The position numbers and the translations under genes are program-made. The notes beneath the pieces are model-generated. The model had not been told where the DNA came from. It was given only the letters and a program-made list of their open reading frames with translations, and did not search any database. DNA of 52,052 nt from RECO01 sp050485385 (GTDB lineage: Bacteria > Pseudomonadota > Alphaproteobacteria > Geminicoccales > Geminicoccaceae), in NCBI GenBank assembly GCA_050485385.1, contig JBJHBG010000016.1:1-52052 (forward strand). Direction: 5' to 3'. Shown here piece after piece: positions 41,421 to 51,983 of the stretch; position 1 is the stretch's first letter; each line of letters begins with the position of its first letter.

Positions 41421-42079
41421 CAGCCCGCCGCGAGCAGCACCGTCCCGACCGCCGCCACCGCCGCTGCCTGGGTCGGGTCGATCACCGGCACGCCGAGCGC
41501 CTGCTCCAGCCGCACGCGGTAGCGGCTCATGCCGGCACAGCCGAGGACCACCACGCCGGCGCTGTCCTCGTCGCGCAGCGCCATGGCCGTCGCCAGCAGC
41601 TTGTTCCAGGTGCGGTCCTCGTTGGCGAGGTCCGCCACCGAAAGCTCCAAGGCCCGCTCGCCGGCAAGCCGCGCCGTCAGTCCCTGCTGACGCAGCGTGC
41701 GCAGATGGCCGGGGATCGAGCGCTCCAGGATCGCGACCACGCCGAAGCGGTCGCCGCGTTGCAGGGCCGCCAGCGTGCCGCTCTCGCCGATGCCGAACAC
41801 GGGCTTGCCCGTCGCCTCGCGGCAGACCATCAGCCCCGGATCGCTGTAGCAGGCGATGACGAAGGCGCTCGCCTCGCTGGTGGTCACGATCCGCCGCAGC
41901 GGCAGCACCACGGCCGCGGCGTCCGCTTGGCACTCGATGCCGAAGGGGCCTTCCGCCAGGGTCATGCAGCGGATCGAAGGCCCGCCCGCCAGCCGCAACG
42001 GCGCCACCGCCGCATCCAGCCCGGCCGTCACCTCGGGGTTGGAATTCGGGTTGATGATCAGGATTTCGCCCGTGGCCAT
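41420..42079 (-). CDS. Asp/Glu/hydantoin racemase family protein
   Basis: 219 aa. N-terminal ILIINPNSNPEVTAGLD is the hydantoin-racemase signature. The two catalytic Cys are in FVIACYSDPGLMVCREATGK and GVVVLGCAGMSRY. It would racemise 5-substituted hydantoins so that a D-specific hydantoinase can use both forms. First gene of the minus-strand operon, divergent from the hydantoinase with 61 bp between starts. Confidence 0.9.
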   Translation of the reverse strand: MATGEILIINPNSNPEVTAGLDAAVAPLRLAGGPSIRCMTLAEGPFGIECQADAAAVVLPLRRIVTTSEASAFVIACYSDPGLMVCREATGKPVFGIGESGTLAALQRGDRFGVVAILERSIPGHLRTLRQQGLTARLAGERALELSVADLANEDRTWNKLLATAMALRDEDSAGVVVLGCAGMSRYRVRLEQALGVPVIDPTQAAAVAAVGTVLLAAG

Positions 42080-42140
42080 GGTTCCGGTCCGTCCCTCGTG
42101 CTAGCCGTCGATCTCCCTGACTTAAGCCGGAGACGCGCCC

Positions 42141-43601
42141 GTGACCATGCTCGACCTCGTCATCAAGAACGGCCGCGTCGTGACCGCCGTCGACGCCTAC
42201 GACGCCGACGTCGGCATCAAGGACGGCCGCGTCGCGCAACTCGGCACGGGCCTCGAAGGCGTGCGCACGCTGGATGCGAGCGGCAAGCTGGTGCTCCCCG
42301 GCGGGATCGACAGCCACTGCCACATCGAGCAGCTTTCCGCCGCCGGCGTGCTCAATGCCGATACCTTCGAGAGCGCGACCGGCGCGGCGGCGCTCGGCGG
42401 CACGACGACCGTGATCTCCTTCGCCGCCCAGCACCTCGGCACCCGGCTTGCCACGGTGGTCGACGATTATGCGGCGCTCGCGGCGAAGGGCGCCATCGTC
42501 GACTACGCCTTCCATCTCAGCCTCGCCGACCCGCGGCCCGACGTGCTCGACGACGATTTACCGCCGCTGGTGGCGGCCGGCCACGGCTCGCTCAAGATCT
42601 TCCTCACCTACGACCGGATGCGTCTCGACGACGGCCAGGCGCTGGCGGTGCTGGAGGCGGCCAGGCGGCACGGCCTGATGGTCTGCATCCACGCCGAGAA
42701 CCACCACATGATCCAGTGGATCTCGAACCGCCTGGTGGAGCGCGGCTACACGGCGCCCAAGTACCACGCCGTCAGCCATCCGCGCCTCGCCGAGGCCGAG
42801 GCCATCGACCGGGCGGCGGCGATGAGCCTGTTGCTGGACCAGCCGGTGATGATCTTCCACGTCTCCTGCGTCGAGGGCGTCGCTGCCGTGCGTCGGGCGC
42901 GGGCCGCCGGCGCCAAACTCTTCGCCGAGACCTGCACCCACTACCTCGTGCTGACCAAGGACGACCTCGACCGTCCCGGCGGCGAGGGGGCGAAGTGGAT
43001 CTGCAGCCCGCCGATGCGCGAGGCGCACGACCAGGACGCCCTTTGGCACGCCCTCGCCGACGGCACGTTGCAGACGGTGACCTCCGACCACGCACCCTAT
43101 GCGGCCGACGCGAGCGGCAAGTACGCGGCGGGGCCGGAGCCCGGCTTCAAGCAGGTGCCGAACGGCATGCCGGGCCTCGGCTTCCGGCTGCCCCTCCTGT
43201 GGGACGGCTTGGTCAATCGCGGCCACGGCGATGCCCACGCCTTCGTCCGTCTGACGGCGACCGAACCCGCCCGCCTCTACGGCCTCGACGACAGGAAGGG
43301 CTCGGTGGCCATCGGCAAGGACGCCGACCTCCTGCTCTGGGATCCGGCCCGCGAGGTGACCCTCACCGCCGCCATCGCCGGCGACCGTACCGGCTACACG
43401 CCGTTCGAGGGCATGACCGTCAAGGGCTGGCCGGAGGTCGTCCTGCGTCGCGGCGAGACGGTGGTCCAGGCCGGCGAACTCACGGCCGCCCCCGGTTCCG
43501 GGCGCTTCCTTGCCCGTCAGGGCGGCGTCTGCGCCCGCCCCACGGGCAACTTGGCGCCCGAGTTGAACCCCGAGCGCAACTTCGGCGCCACGCTGGCGTA
43601 G
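42141..43601 (+). CDS. hydA: Dihydropyrimidinase / D-hydantoinase
   Basis: 486 aa. Amidohydrolase metal ligands: PGGIDSHCHIEQ (first His pair), GSLKIFLTYDRMRLDD (carbamylated Lys) and two further His in CIHAENHHMIQW and MIFHVSCVEG. SDHAPY contributes the last Asp. GTG 42141 is placed by GGAG 8 nt upstream; ATG 42147 would be 14 nt away. The enzyme opens hydantoins or dihydropyrimidines to the carbamoyl derivative, which the divergent carbamoylase then hydrolyses. Confidence 0.93.
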   Translation: MTMLDLVIKNGRVVTAVDAYDADVGIKDGRVAQLGTGLEGVRTLDASGKLVLPGGIDSHCHIEQLSAAGVLNADTFESATGAAALGGTTTVISFAAQHLGTRLATVVDDYAALAAKGAIVDYAFHLSLADPRPDVLDDDLPPLVAAGHGSLKIFLTYDRMRLDDGQALAVLEAARRHGLMVCIHAENHHMIQWISNRLVERGYTAPKYHAVSHPRLAEAEAIDRAAAMSLLLDQPVMIFHVSCVEGVAAVRRARAAGAKLFAETCTHYLVLTKDDLDRPGGEGAKWICSPPMREAHDQDALWHALADGTLQTVTSDHAPYAADASGKYAAGPEPGFKQVPNGMPGLGFRLPLLWDGLVNRGHGDAHAFVRLTATEPARLYGLDDRKGSVAIGKDADLLLWDPAREVTLTAAIAGDRTGYTPFEGMTVKGWPEVVLRRGETVVQAGELTAAPGSGRFLARQGGVCARPTGNLAPELNPERNFGATLA

Positions 43602-43627
43602 CGGCGACGGCCGTCCGCCGCGGCGCC

Positions 43628-44398
43628 TCAGGCGCCGTGCGTGCGCTGGATGAACTGGCGAAAGCGCTCGGATTTGGGGTGGGTGAAGACCTCGTCGGGT
43701 GGGCCGTCCTCCTCGATGGTGCCCTGATGGAGGAAGATCGCCCGGTCGGAGACCTCGCGGGCGAAGCCCATCTCGTGGGTGACGACGATCATCGTGCGAC
43801 CCTCGGCGGCGAGGTCGCGCATCACGCGCAGGACCTCGCCGACCAGCTCCGGATCGAGCGCCGAGGTGGGCTCGTCGAACAGGAGCACCGCCGGGTGCAT
43901 GGCCAGGGCCCGGGCGATGGCGGCGCGCTGCTGCTGGCCGCCCGAGATCTGCGCGGGGTAGGCGTCCTTTCGGGCGTGGATGCCGACCTTCTCCAGCAAC
44001 GCCTCGGCCTCGTCGACGGCCTCCCGGCGCGCGCGGCCAAGGACGTGGATCGGCGCCTCGATCACGTTCTCCAGCACGGTCAGGTGCGACCAGAGGTTGA
44101 ACTGCTGGAAGACGAAGCCGAGGCGGGTGCGGAAGCGCTCGAGCTGGCGGCGGTCCACCGGCTCCAACAGGCCGCCCACGTCCTTCAGCTTCAGCTCCTC
44201 GCCGGCGACGACGATCCGCCCCCGGTTCGGCCGCTCCAAGAGGTTCACGCAGCGGAGGAACGTGCTCTTGCCCGAGCCCGACGCCCCGAGCATGGCGATG
44301 ACGTCGCCCTGCCGTGCCGTGACCGAGATGCCCTTCAGCACCTCGACCGCGCCGAACCGCTTGTGGATGTCGTGCGCCTGGAGGGCGAGTTCGGGCAT
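43628..44398 (-). CDS. Amino-acid ABC transporter ATP-binding protein, HisP/GlnQ type
   Basis: 256 aa. Walker A GASGSGKST, Q-loop FVFQQFNLWSHLTVLENVI, signature ISGGQQQRAAIARAL, Walker B VLLFDEPTSALD and H-loop VVTHEMG are all intact. The C-terminal PKSERFRQFI is typical of the polar-amino-acid subgroup. No permease is adjacent. It most likely powers the binding protein and permeases at 32290-34451, which lack an ATPase. Convergent with the hydantoinase. Confidence 0.93.
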   Translation of the reverse strand: MPELALQAHDIHKRFGAVEVLKGISVTARQGDVIAMLGASGSGKSTFLRCVNLLERPNRGRIVVAGEELKLKDVGGLLEPVDRRQLERFRTRLGFVFQQFNLWSHLTVLENVIEAPIHVLGRARREAVDEAEALLEKVGIHARKDAYPAQISGGQQQRAAIARALAMHPAVLLFDEPTSALDPELVGEVLRVMRDLAAEGRTMIVVTHEMGFAREVSDRAIFLHQGTIEEDGPPDEVFTHPKSERFRQFIQRTHGA

Positions 44399-44410
44399 GC
44401 TTCCCTGCTC

Positions 44411-44734
44411 CTAGCGGCCGGCATCGGGGGGCACGGCCACGAGTTCGGCGATGCTCGCCGCGGGCGTGCCGCCGGGTAAGGTCAGCCCATCCTCGAAACC
44501 GATGCGCGTCGCGTAGCCGTCGGCGACAGCCAGCCGCACGATCGGCCGGACGCTGCCGCCTTGGCCGTGCGGGAGGATCGGCAGATCCGCGCCCGCCGCT
44601 GCCAACACGGCCCAGGTCGCCCGGTATGCGTCGGCGGTCACCGGCGCGGCCGGGCTCTCGCGCTTGCCGCGCCCGCCGTTCGGGCAGGCCTGGAGGATCG
44701 GGCGATACGGCCGGTCAGGCACCGAGCCCGCCAC
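44411..44734 (-). pseudogene. Internally deleted BKACE/DUF849 family remnant
   Basis: 107 aa from GTG 44734. The N-terminus YRPILQACPNGGRGKRESPA and APVTADAYRATWAVLAAAGA matches the beginning of beta-keto-acid cleavage enzymes. It then jumps to their C-terminal strands: LPILPHGQGGSVRPIVRLAV, ATRIGFEDGLTLPGG, then PAASIAELVA. The middle TIM-barrel part of about 130 residues, with metal and substrate residues, is missing at AAGADLP. It probably has no enzyme function. The start overlaps ureG by 20 bp, so it may be translated with the urease operon. Confidence 0.65.
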
Positions 44735-45332
44735 GCTCGACGACGAAGCGGGCGACGTCGGCGACGCCCACCCCGTCCTTCACGTTGGTGAACAGGAAGG
44801 GGCGCTCGCCCCGCATCCGTCGTGCATCCCGGTCCATCACCTCGAGACTTGCACCGACCAGGGGTGCCAAGTCGATCTTGTTGATGACCAAGAGGTCCGA
44901 GCGGGTGATGCCGGGGCCGCCCTTGCGCGGGATCTTGTCGCCCGCCGCCACGTCGATGACGTAGATCATGAGGTCGGCCAGTTCGGGGCTGAAGGTAGCC
45001 GACAGGTTGTCGCCGCCGCTCTCGACGATGACGAGGTCGAGCTTGGGGAACGCCAACCGCAGCTCGGCGATGGCGGCGAGGTTGATCGAGGCGTCCTCGC
45101 GGATCGCCGTGTGCGGGCAGCCGCCGGTCTCCACCCCTCGGATGCGCTCGGGTGCCAACGCGCCGGAGCGGGTGAGGAACTGGGCGTCCTCCTGGGTGTA
45201 GATGTCGTTGGTCACGACCGCGATCTCGAAGCGGTCGCGCAGGCTCTTGCAGAGCGCGTCGGTCAGCGCCGTCTTGCCGGAGCCGACCGGGCCGCCGATG
45301 CCGAGGCGCAAGGGACCGTTGGGAGAGGTCAT
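44715..45332 (-). CDS. ureG: Urease accessory GTPase UreG
   Basis: 205 aa. P-loop GIGGPVGSGKTALTDALC, the nickel-binding CPH motif in VETGGCPHTAIREDASIN, SGGDNLSATFSPELADL and NKIDLAPLVG. It couples GTP hydrolysis to nickel delivery into the urease active site with UreDF and UreE. Overlaps ureF by ATGA. Confidence 0.97.
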   Translation of the reverse strand: MTSPNGPLRLGIGGPVGSGKTALTDALCKSLRDRFEIAVVTNDIYTQEDAQFLTRSGALAPERIRGVETGGCPHTAIREDASINLAAIAELRLAFPKLDLVIVESGGDNLSATFSPELADLMIYVIDVAAGDKIPRKGGPGITRSDLLVINKIDLAPLVGASLEVMDRDARRMRGERPFLFTNVKDGVGVADVARFVVERGGLGA

Positions 45333-46012
45333 GAGCGAAACAGCCTCGTGTACTGGGTTTCGTGGCGCATCGAGCAGAGGTCGGCGGTGAAGGTGCAACC
45401 GCCGAGGTCGTCGAGGGTTCCGGTCTCGGCCGCGTCGGCGACGGCGGCGACGGCGGCCTCCAGGTCGGCGAGGGTCCGCTGGCCGTCGCTCTGGCCCAAG
45501 GGGATCAGCCGCACGCTGGCGGAGACGAGGTTGGCGGCGAAGGCGTGCAGATAGGCGTGCAGCGCCGGCCGCAGCGGTACGCCGTGCGCCGCGGCGGCGA
45601 CGCCGACGGCGATCGGATAGGCGAGCGGGTCCGCCGCGTCGGACAGGCGCTCGATGCCCGGTGCCGGCCACGACTTGCGGATCGCCTCGCGGAACGCCGC
45701 CCCCTGCTGGGTGCTCTCCAGCTTCAACTCGGCCGTCGCGTGCAGCGCCGCACCGATGGCGCGGGCTTCGGCGAGACGGGCCGTGTCCTCGGCGCAGGTT
45801 GCCTGCCAGGCGGCGGTGAGCAGGAGGGCGTCGTTGCGGGCGCTGCCGTGGTGCAGGAGGTCCGCGATCCAGTCGGTGAGCGTTGCCCGGTCGGTGACGA
45901 GCCCGTCCTCGACCGCCGTCTCCAGGCCGTGGCTGTACGTATAGGCGCCGACCGGGAAGCTCGGGCTGAGCCACGCCATCAGGCGAAACAGGGCGCGTTC
46001 AGCCGTGGCCAT
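45329..46012 (-). CDS. ureF: Urease accessory protein UreF
   Basis: 227 aa, all-helical. Signature LMAWLSPSFPVGAYTYSHGL and WIADLLHHGSARNDALLL, then ATAELKLESTQQGAAFRE. The C-terminus IPLGQSDGQRTLADLEAAV is typical. UreF gates the UreG GTPase in the UreDFG complex. ATG 46012 was chosen at the family start, which overlaps ureE by 14 bp. Confidence 0.95.
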   Translation of the reverse strand: MATAERALFRLMAWLSPSFPVGAYTYSHGLETAVEDGLVTDRATLTDWIADLLHHGSARNDALLLTAAWQATCAEDTARLAEARAIGAALHATAELKLESTQQGAAFREAIRKSWPAPGIERLSDAADPLAYPIAVGVAAAAHGVPLRPALHAYLHAFAANLVSASVRLIPLGQSDGQRTLADLEAAVAAVADAAETGTLDDLGGCTFTADLCSMRHETQYTRLFRS

Positions 46013-46453
46013 GGTGGTGCCCGCCGCTATAGGCGCCGCTCTCCGGATCGAAGGGGGCGGTGACGTCGGCGACCGTGGCACCCAGACCCTCCAGCATCGC
46101 CCGGATCACGTGATCGCTGCGCATGCGCATGGCGTCGCCGACGAACTGTACCGGCAGATGGCGGTTGCCCAAGTGCCAAGCCACCTTCACCCGCTCGGCG
46201 GCGTCGGCGACGGTCACTTCCATGAGGTCTTCCGGCAGGGCTTCGACCAGGATCACGCCGCCGCCGTCGAGGACGAGGCCGTCGCCGTCGCGCAAGGCCG
46301 GCACCAGGGCGAGGTCGACCAGGACGGACGTGCCGGCGAGGGTGGTCACCACCTGCCGCCGCTTGCGCCGCCCTTCGAGGTCGAGGGCCACGCGGTCGAC
46401 GACGCGGGCGGCGTCGACCTCGAAGGCAGGCACGTAGCGGCGCGCGGTCTCCA

Positions 46454-46454
<1 letters not shown>
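45999..46454 (-). CDS. ureE: Urease nickel metallochaperone UreE
   Basis: 151 aa. N-terminal peptide-binding domain, then VAWHLGNRHLPVQFVGDAMR, LRIRSDHVI-like (MRSDHVIRAMLEGLGATV) and a C-terminal His tail GGHHHGHG. It supplies Ni2+ to UreG. The start overlaps the ureC stop by one base (TGATG). Confidence 0.95.
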
Positions 46455-48166
<1,712 letters not shown>

Positions 48167-48188
48167 GGGTGCCTCCTCTCGCGGACGC

Positions 48189-48494
48189 TCAGAGCGCGCC
48201 CATGACCTTCTGGTTGAAGCCGTAGACCTTGCGCTCACCCCGATAGGCGACCAGCGTCACCTCGCGGGTCTGGCCCGGCTCGAAGCGGACGGCGGTGCCG
48301 GCCGGAATGTCCAGTCGCATGCCCTTGGCCTGATCGCGGTCGAACCGCAGGGCCTCGTTGGTCTCGAAGAAGTGGTAGTGCGAGCCGACCTGGATCGGCC
48401 GGTCGCCGGCGTTGGCGACCTCCAGCGTCACCGTCGGCTGGCCCTCGTTCAGCACCAATTCGCCCTCGGCCGGCATCACCTCACCCGGAACCAT
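48189..48494 (-). CDS. ureB: Urease beta subunit UreB
   Basis: 101 aa. MVPGEVMPAEGELVLNEGQP start, VANAGDRPIQVGSHYHFFET and GTAVRFEPGQTREVTLVAY are family signatures, ending YGFNQKVMG. It assembles with UreA and UreC. Ends 22 bp before ureC. Confidence 0.97.
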   Translation of the reverse strand: MVPGEVMPAEGELVLNEGQPTVTLEVANAGDRPIQVGSHYHFFETNEALRFDRDQAKGMRLDIPAGTAVRFEPGQTREVTLVAYRGERKVYGFNQKVMGAL

Positions 48495-48507
48495 CGCCTC
48501 GCCTCCC

Positions 48508-48966
48508 TCAAAAACCGACGCGGTAGAAGCCGTGACACGCGCTGTCGACGCCGCCGCCGGGACAGAACAGCTCGACCACGGCATTCGACAGGAGCCCCAA
48601 GACGGGTGGCCAGAGGACCGCCGCGTAGCCGCAGGCCAGCATCGCCCGCGTCGTTCGGTCCGCCTCTGGCAAGGCCCGTGCCAACAGGGCGGTGAGCGCA
48701 GCGAGCACCAGCACGAGGGCGCCCAGCGCCACCGCCGGATGCACGACGAACCCGGCAAAGACCACGGCCGCGCCGACGAGGCCGGCGAGCAGCGGCGTGG
48801 CGAGGGCGAGGAGTTGGAGCTTGGCAAGGGCGAGGCCGGTCAGGACCACGAGGGCGAGGAGGGTCGTCGCCGTCGCCTTCAGGTCGAACAACAGCTCCAG
48901 GCCGAGGCCGGCCGCCACCCAGGCCGCCACCACGATCAGCGCGAGCGGACGGCTCTCCGGTTTCAT
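48508..48966 (-). CDS. Small membrane protein inserted between ureA and ureB
   Basis: 152 aa with about five hydrophobic segments (LALIVVAAWVAAGLGLELLF, TLLALVVLTGLALAKLQLLA, LLAGLVGAAVVFAGFVVHPA, LGALVLVLAALTALLARALP) and a C-terminal Cys pair (FCPGGGVDSACHGFYRV). I do not recognise a family. Gaps of 13 bp to ureB and 9 bp to ureA show it is part of the urease transcript. It might aid urea or nickel uptake, but this is speculation from position. Confidence 0.72.
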   Translation of the reverse strand: MKPESRPLALIVVAAWVAAGLGLELLFDLKATATTLLALVVLTGLALAKLQLLALATPLLAGLVGAAVVFAGFVVHPAVALGALVLVLAALTALLARALPEADRTTRAMLACGYAAVLWPPVLGLLSNAVVELFCPGGGVDSACHGFYRVGF

Positions 48967-48975
48967 CGTGCCGGG

Positions 48976-49278
48976 TCAGCGGATCGGTTCATGGACCGTC
49001 ACGAGCTTGGTGCCGTCGGGGAAGGTCGCCTCCACCTGCACGTCGTGGATCATCTCGGCGACGCCGTCCATCACCTGATTGCGGGCGACGACATGGGCGC
49101 CCGCATCCATCAACTCAGCGACGCTCCGGCCGTCGCGCGCCCCCTCGACCACGAAGTCGGTGATCAGCGCCACCGCTTCCGGGTAGTTCAGCTTGACGCC
49201 GCGTTCCAGCCGGCGGCGCGCCACCATCGCCGCGGTGGCGACGATGAGCTTGTCCTTCTCGCGGGGGGTCAGATGCAC
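48976..49278 (-). CDS. ureA: Urease gamma subunit UreA
   Basis: 100 aa from GTG 49278 with GAGGACGAG upstream. HLTPREKDKLIVATAAMVAR, LNYPEAVALITDFVVEGARD, VMDGVAEMIHDVQVEATFPD and TKLVTVHEPIR match UreA throughout. Together with UreB and UreC it forms the urease core. Confidence 0.97.
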   Translation of the reverse strand: MHLTPREKDKLIVATAAMVARRRLERGVKLNYPEAVALITDFVVEGARDGRSVAELMDAGAHVVARNQVMDGVAEMIHDVQVEATFPDGTKLVTVHEPIR

Positions 49279-49288
49279 CTCGTCCTCC

Positions 49289-50161
49289 TCAACTGTGCCA
49301 GAGCCGTGGCAGCCTGGGTGGCAACCCGCCGAGTGCGGCGCGCAGCCGTGGCAGGAGCGCGACGAGGCTGCGGCGAACGGCGAGCGGGTCGGGGCCATGA
49401 AAGCGGACGACGACCGCGCCGTCGAGCCGTGTTGCCGCGCCCGGAGCAGGCAGCCCCGCCAGGGCCTCGCGCACCACGGGCAGGGCGTCGGCGGCGTCGG
49501 CGGCCGCGTAGAGCACCGTCGCGAGCGCGCGTAGGCCACCGCCGAGCGCCGGCCGGTCCAGGAGCGGTTCGGTGCACCCGGTCATCCGGGTGACGTCCAG
49601 CCACGTCAGGCGCTCGCCGACGTGCAGCTCGATCCGGTCGATCAGGTGCAGACCCGTCGCGACCTCGCCCATCGCCAGCCGGCCGAAGACGAGCGGCTCC
49701 ACCACGAGGGCGCGCGCGTCCGGCGCGAGGCGCAGCGTCAGCCGCCGCTCCAGCGCGGCGCCGGCGAAGAGGATCGTCTCCTGCGGCAGCCACTCGGCCC
49801 AGGCGCCGGCCTCGACCACCAACTCGGTCGCGACCTCCACCGCACCGCCGGCCGAGCGGTAGACCTTCTCCGCCGCCTGCGTCGTGGCGCCGGCCACGGT
49901 CCCGGCACGCCAGGTCAGGCAGCCGTGCATCCGGTCGCCGCCGGTGAGGCCGCCCGCCAGATTGATCAGGGCGACGTCCGGGCAGCCGCGCTCGGCGTCG
50001 CGCGGCAGCCGAGCCTTGGCGGCGCCCTCCTGGAACAGCCGGTCCAACACGGTATGGCCATCGCGGCGCTTCCACCGCACCTCCCACCGGCCACGCGTAC
50101 GCTGCATCCGGTCGGTGCGGGCGCGGGGGGCGGGCGTGGGCGAGTCGAGGCGCAGGGCCAT
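49289..50161 (-). CDS. ureD: Urease accessory protein UreD
   Basis: 290 aa from ATG 50161, with GAAGG just upstream. ATG 50266 and ATG 50107 are also in frame, and the true start is uncertain. Signatures: LFQEGAAKARLPRD, LINLAGGLTGGDRM, TTQAAEKVYRSAGG, WLPQETILFAGAALERRL and the C-terminal FHGPDPLAVRRSLVALLP. UreD binds apo-urease and recruits UreF/UreG. First gene of the ureDA-orf-BCEFG operon. Confidence 0.93.
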   Translation of the reverse strand: MALRLDSPTPAPRARTDRMQRTRGRWEVRWKRRDGHTVLDRLFQEGAAKARLPRDAERGCPDVALINLAGGLTGGDRMHGCLTWRAGTVAGATTQAAEKVYRSAGGAVEVATELVVEAGAWAEWLPQETILFAGAALERRLTLRLAPDARALVVEPLVFGRLAMGEVATGLHLIDRIELHVGERLTWLDVTRMTGCTEPLLDRPALGGGLRALATVLYAAADAADALPVVREALAGLPAPGAATRLDGAVVVRFHGPDPLAVRRSLVALLPRLRAALGGLPPRLPRLWHS

Positions 50162-50356
50162 GGCCTTCGGCAAGATTTCGGGTGCAACCAACCCTGGTGA
50201 GGCAGCAACCGCCGTGCCAGCCGCGCGCGGCAGCGCACGCCTCGCCGCACGGTCACGCTCGCCCATGTGGTGTGCCTCGAAGCCCCGGCCGCACCCTCGA
50301 GGGCCGATCTGCCTGCCGTTCAGGCATTCTGCCCAGAAACAGAGCAGACACGATGC

Positions 50357-50893
50357 CTAAAGAACCGCCTCGATGGCGACACGGACCGCCGGCGAACTCG
50401 GTCGCGTCCGCGACGGCCACGTCGCGACCAGCCGGCCGTCGCGGTCCACCAGGTACTTGTGGAAATTCCAGCGCGGCAGGGCCGCCGCGCCCAGTTCGGC
50501 CTCCACCGCAGCGAAGAACGGGTGACGCTCGGTGCCGCGGGTGGCGAGCTTGTCGGTCATCGGAAAGTCGATGCCGAAGTTCACCTCGCAGAACTCGCGG
50601 ATCGCGTCGGCGTTCGCCAATTCCTGGTTGAAATCGCCTGACGGCATGCCGATCACGACCAGTCCCTCGTCGCGGTAGCGTTCCCAAAGCTCCTGGAGGT
50701 CGGCGTACTGGTCGGTGAAGCCGCACTGGCTCGCGGTGTTGGTCAACAGCAGCGGTCGGCCGGCGAACTCGGCGAGGTCGAGGACCTCACCGTCGATGCC
50801 GGGGAAGCTCAGCGCGTGGACTCGGCCGGGCTCCGCCGGGGCCGGTCCGGCCACGACGAAGGCCAGTACGAGGGCGAGGGCGAGACGTCGCAT
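50357..50893 (-). CDS. Glutathione peroxidase family protein, exported
   Basis: 178 aa with a signal peptide (MRRLALALVLAFVVAGPAPA). The Cys-type active site is NTASQCGFTDQYADLQELWE, with the family motifs VVIGMPSGDFNQEL and WNFHKYLVDRDGRLV, which provide the catalytic Trp and Asn. The Gln tetrad residue is not securely placed. Reduces hydroperoxides in the periplasm, probably with thioredoxin-like donors. Confidence 0.9.
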   Translation of the reverse strand: MRRLALALVLAFVVAGPAPAEPGRVHALSFPGIDGEVLDLAEFAGRPLLLTNTASQCGFTDQYADLQELWERYRDEGLVVIGMPSGDFNQELANADAIREFCEVNFGIDFPMTDKLATRGTERHPFFAAVEAELGAAALPRWNFHKYLVDRDGRLVATWPSRTRPSSPAVRVAIEAVL

Positions 50894-50910
50894 GATCGGT
50901 CTCCCTAGGT

Positions 50911-50928
50911 CCAACCCAAGGTGGTTGG
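50911..50928. promoter_or_regulatory. Inverted repeat upstream of the peroxidase gene
   Basis: CCAACC (50911-50916) and GGTTGG (50923-50928) are separated by 6 bp in the gap between the divergent peroxidase and iminopeptidase genes. A regulator site is possible; support is limited to the symmetry. Confidence 0.3.
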
Positions 50929-51005
50929 TCTTTGGTCTGCGGCCAAGGGCGGCAGGCCGCTTGCTGCCAGGCTGCGTTAGTCTTCGCCCGCGCTTGGAGA
51001 CACGC

Positions 51006-51983
51006 ATGCACCGTCGCCGCCGTTCCGCCCACGCCGTCCAAGAGCCCTATTCCCACGGCCGTCTCGCCGTCGGGCAGGGCCACGTGATCTATTTCGAGGA
51101 AAGCGGCAATCCAGAGGGGCGGCCGGTCGTCGTGCTGCACGGCGGTCCGGGTAGCGGCTCGCGGCCCAGGCAACGCAGCTATTTCGATCCCAGCCGGTTC
51201 CGCATCGTGCTGTTCGATCAGCGCGGCTGCGGCCGGTCGACCCCGCACGGTCGGCTGGAGGGCAACACGACCCCGGATCTGGTCGCCGACATCGAGCGGC
51301 TGCGGTGCCATCTCGGGATCGAGCGCTGGCTGGTGTTCGGTGGCTCGTGGGGCTCGACACTGGGTCTCGCCTATGCCCAGGCCCATGTCGAGGTGGTCGA
51401 GGCGCTGGTGCTCTGGGGGGTCTTCACCGGAACCGGCGAGGAGATCGCCTGGACCTTCGGCCCCGCCGGTGCTGCCCGGCTCTATCCGATGGAATACGAG
51501 CGCTTCCTCGCGCCCCTGCCGCCGAGCGAGCGCCTCGACCCGGTGGCCGCCCACTACCGGGCAATGCGCGGGCTGGACTTCGCCCGCCGCCGCCGTTCGC
51601 TCGCCGCCTGGACCCGCTGGGAGAACAAGATCAGCGACGTCGTCGTCAGCGAGGCGATGCTCGACGAGCAACTCGCGGACGACCGTTACGTGCTGACGCA
51701 TTCACTGTTCGAGGCCCACTACTTCAACCACGGCTGCTTTCTCGACGCGCCGCTGCTCGCCGGTGTGGATCGGCTCACGGCGGTGCCGGTCGAGATCGTG
51801 CAGGGGCAGCTCGACCTCGTATGCCCGCCAGCGGCGGCGCTTGCGCTGCATCGCGCGATCGCCGGCAGCCGACTGCACGTGGTACCGGGTGCCGGCCATT
51901 CGCCCAATGCCGACGTGGTCGACGTGCTGCTCGGCGCGATCGACCGGGTGGCCGCACCGAAGCCGGCGGCAGCCCTGGTCTAG
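51006..51983 (+). CDS. pip: Proline iminopeptidase
   Basis: 325 aa from ATG 51006 with GGAG upstream. Alpha/beta hydrolase S33 family: oxyanion motif VVLHGGPGSG, FDQRGCGRSTPHG, nucleophile elbow FGGSWGSTLGLAYAQ, charge-relay Asp in QGQLDLVCPP and His in GAGHSPNA. Removes N-terminal proline from peptides. Other members hydrolyse related amides. Single gene, divergent from the glutathione peroxidase. Confidence 0.93.
   Translation: MHRRRRSAHAVQEPYSHGRLAVGQGHVIYFEESGNPEGRPVVVLHGGPGSGSRPRQRSYFDPSRFRIVLFDQRGCGRSTPHGRLEGNTTPDLVADIERLRCHLGIERWLVFGGSWGSTLGLAYAQAHVEVVEALVLWGVFTGTGEEIAWTFGPAGAARLYPMEYERFLAPLPPSERLDPVAAHYRAMRGLDFARRRRSLAAWTRWENKISDVVVSEAMLDEQLADDRYVLTHSLFEAHYFNHGCFLDAPLLAGVDRLTAVPVEIVQGQLDLVCPPAAALALHRAIAGSRLHVVPGAGHSPNADVVDVLLGAIDRVAAPKPAAALV

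Noticed and set aside
50162..50356. Sigma-54 promoter before ureD
   Set aside because: A GG/GC-like pair can be drawn but it does not fit the TGGCAC-N5-TTGC consensus.
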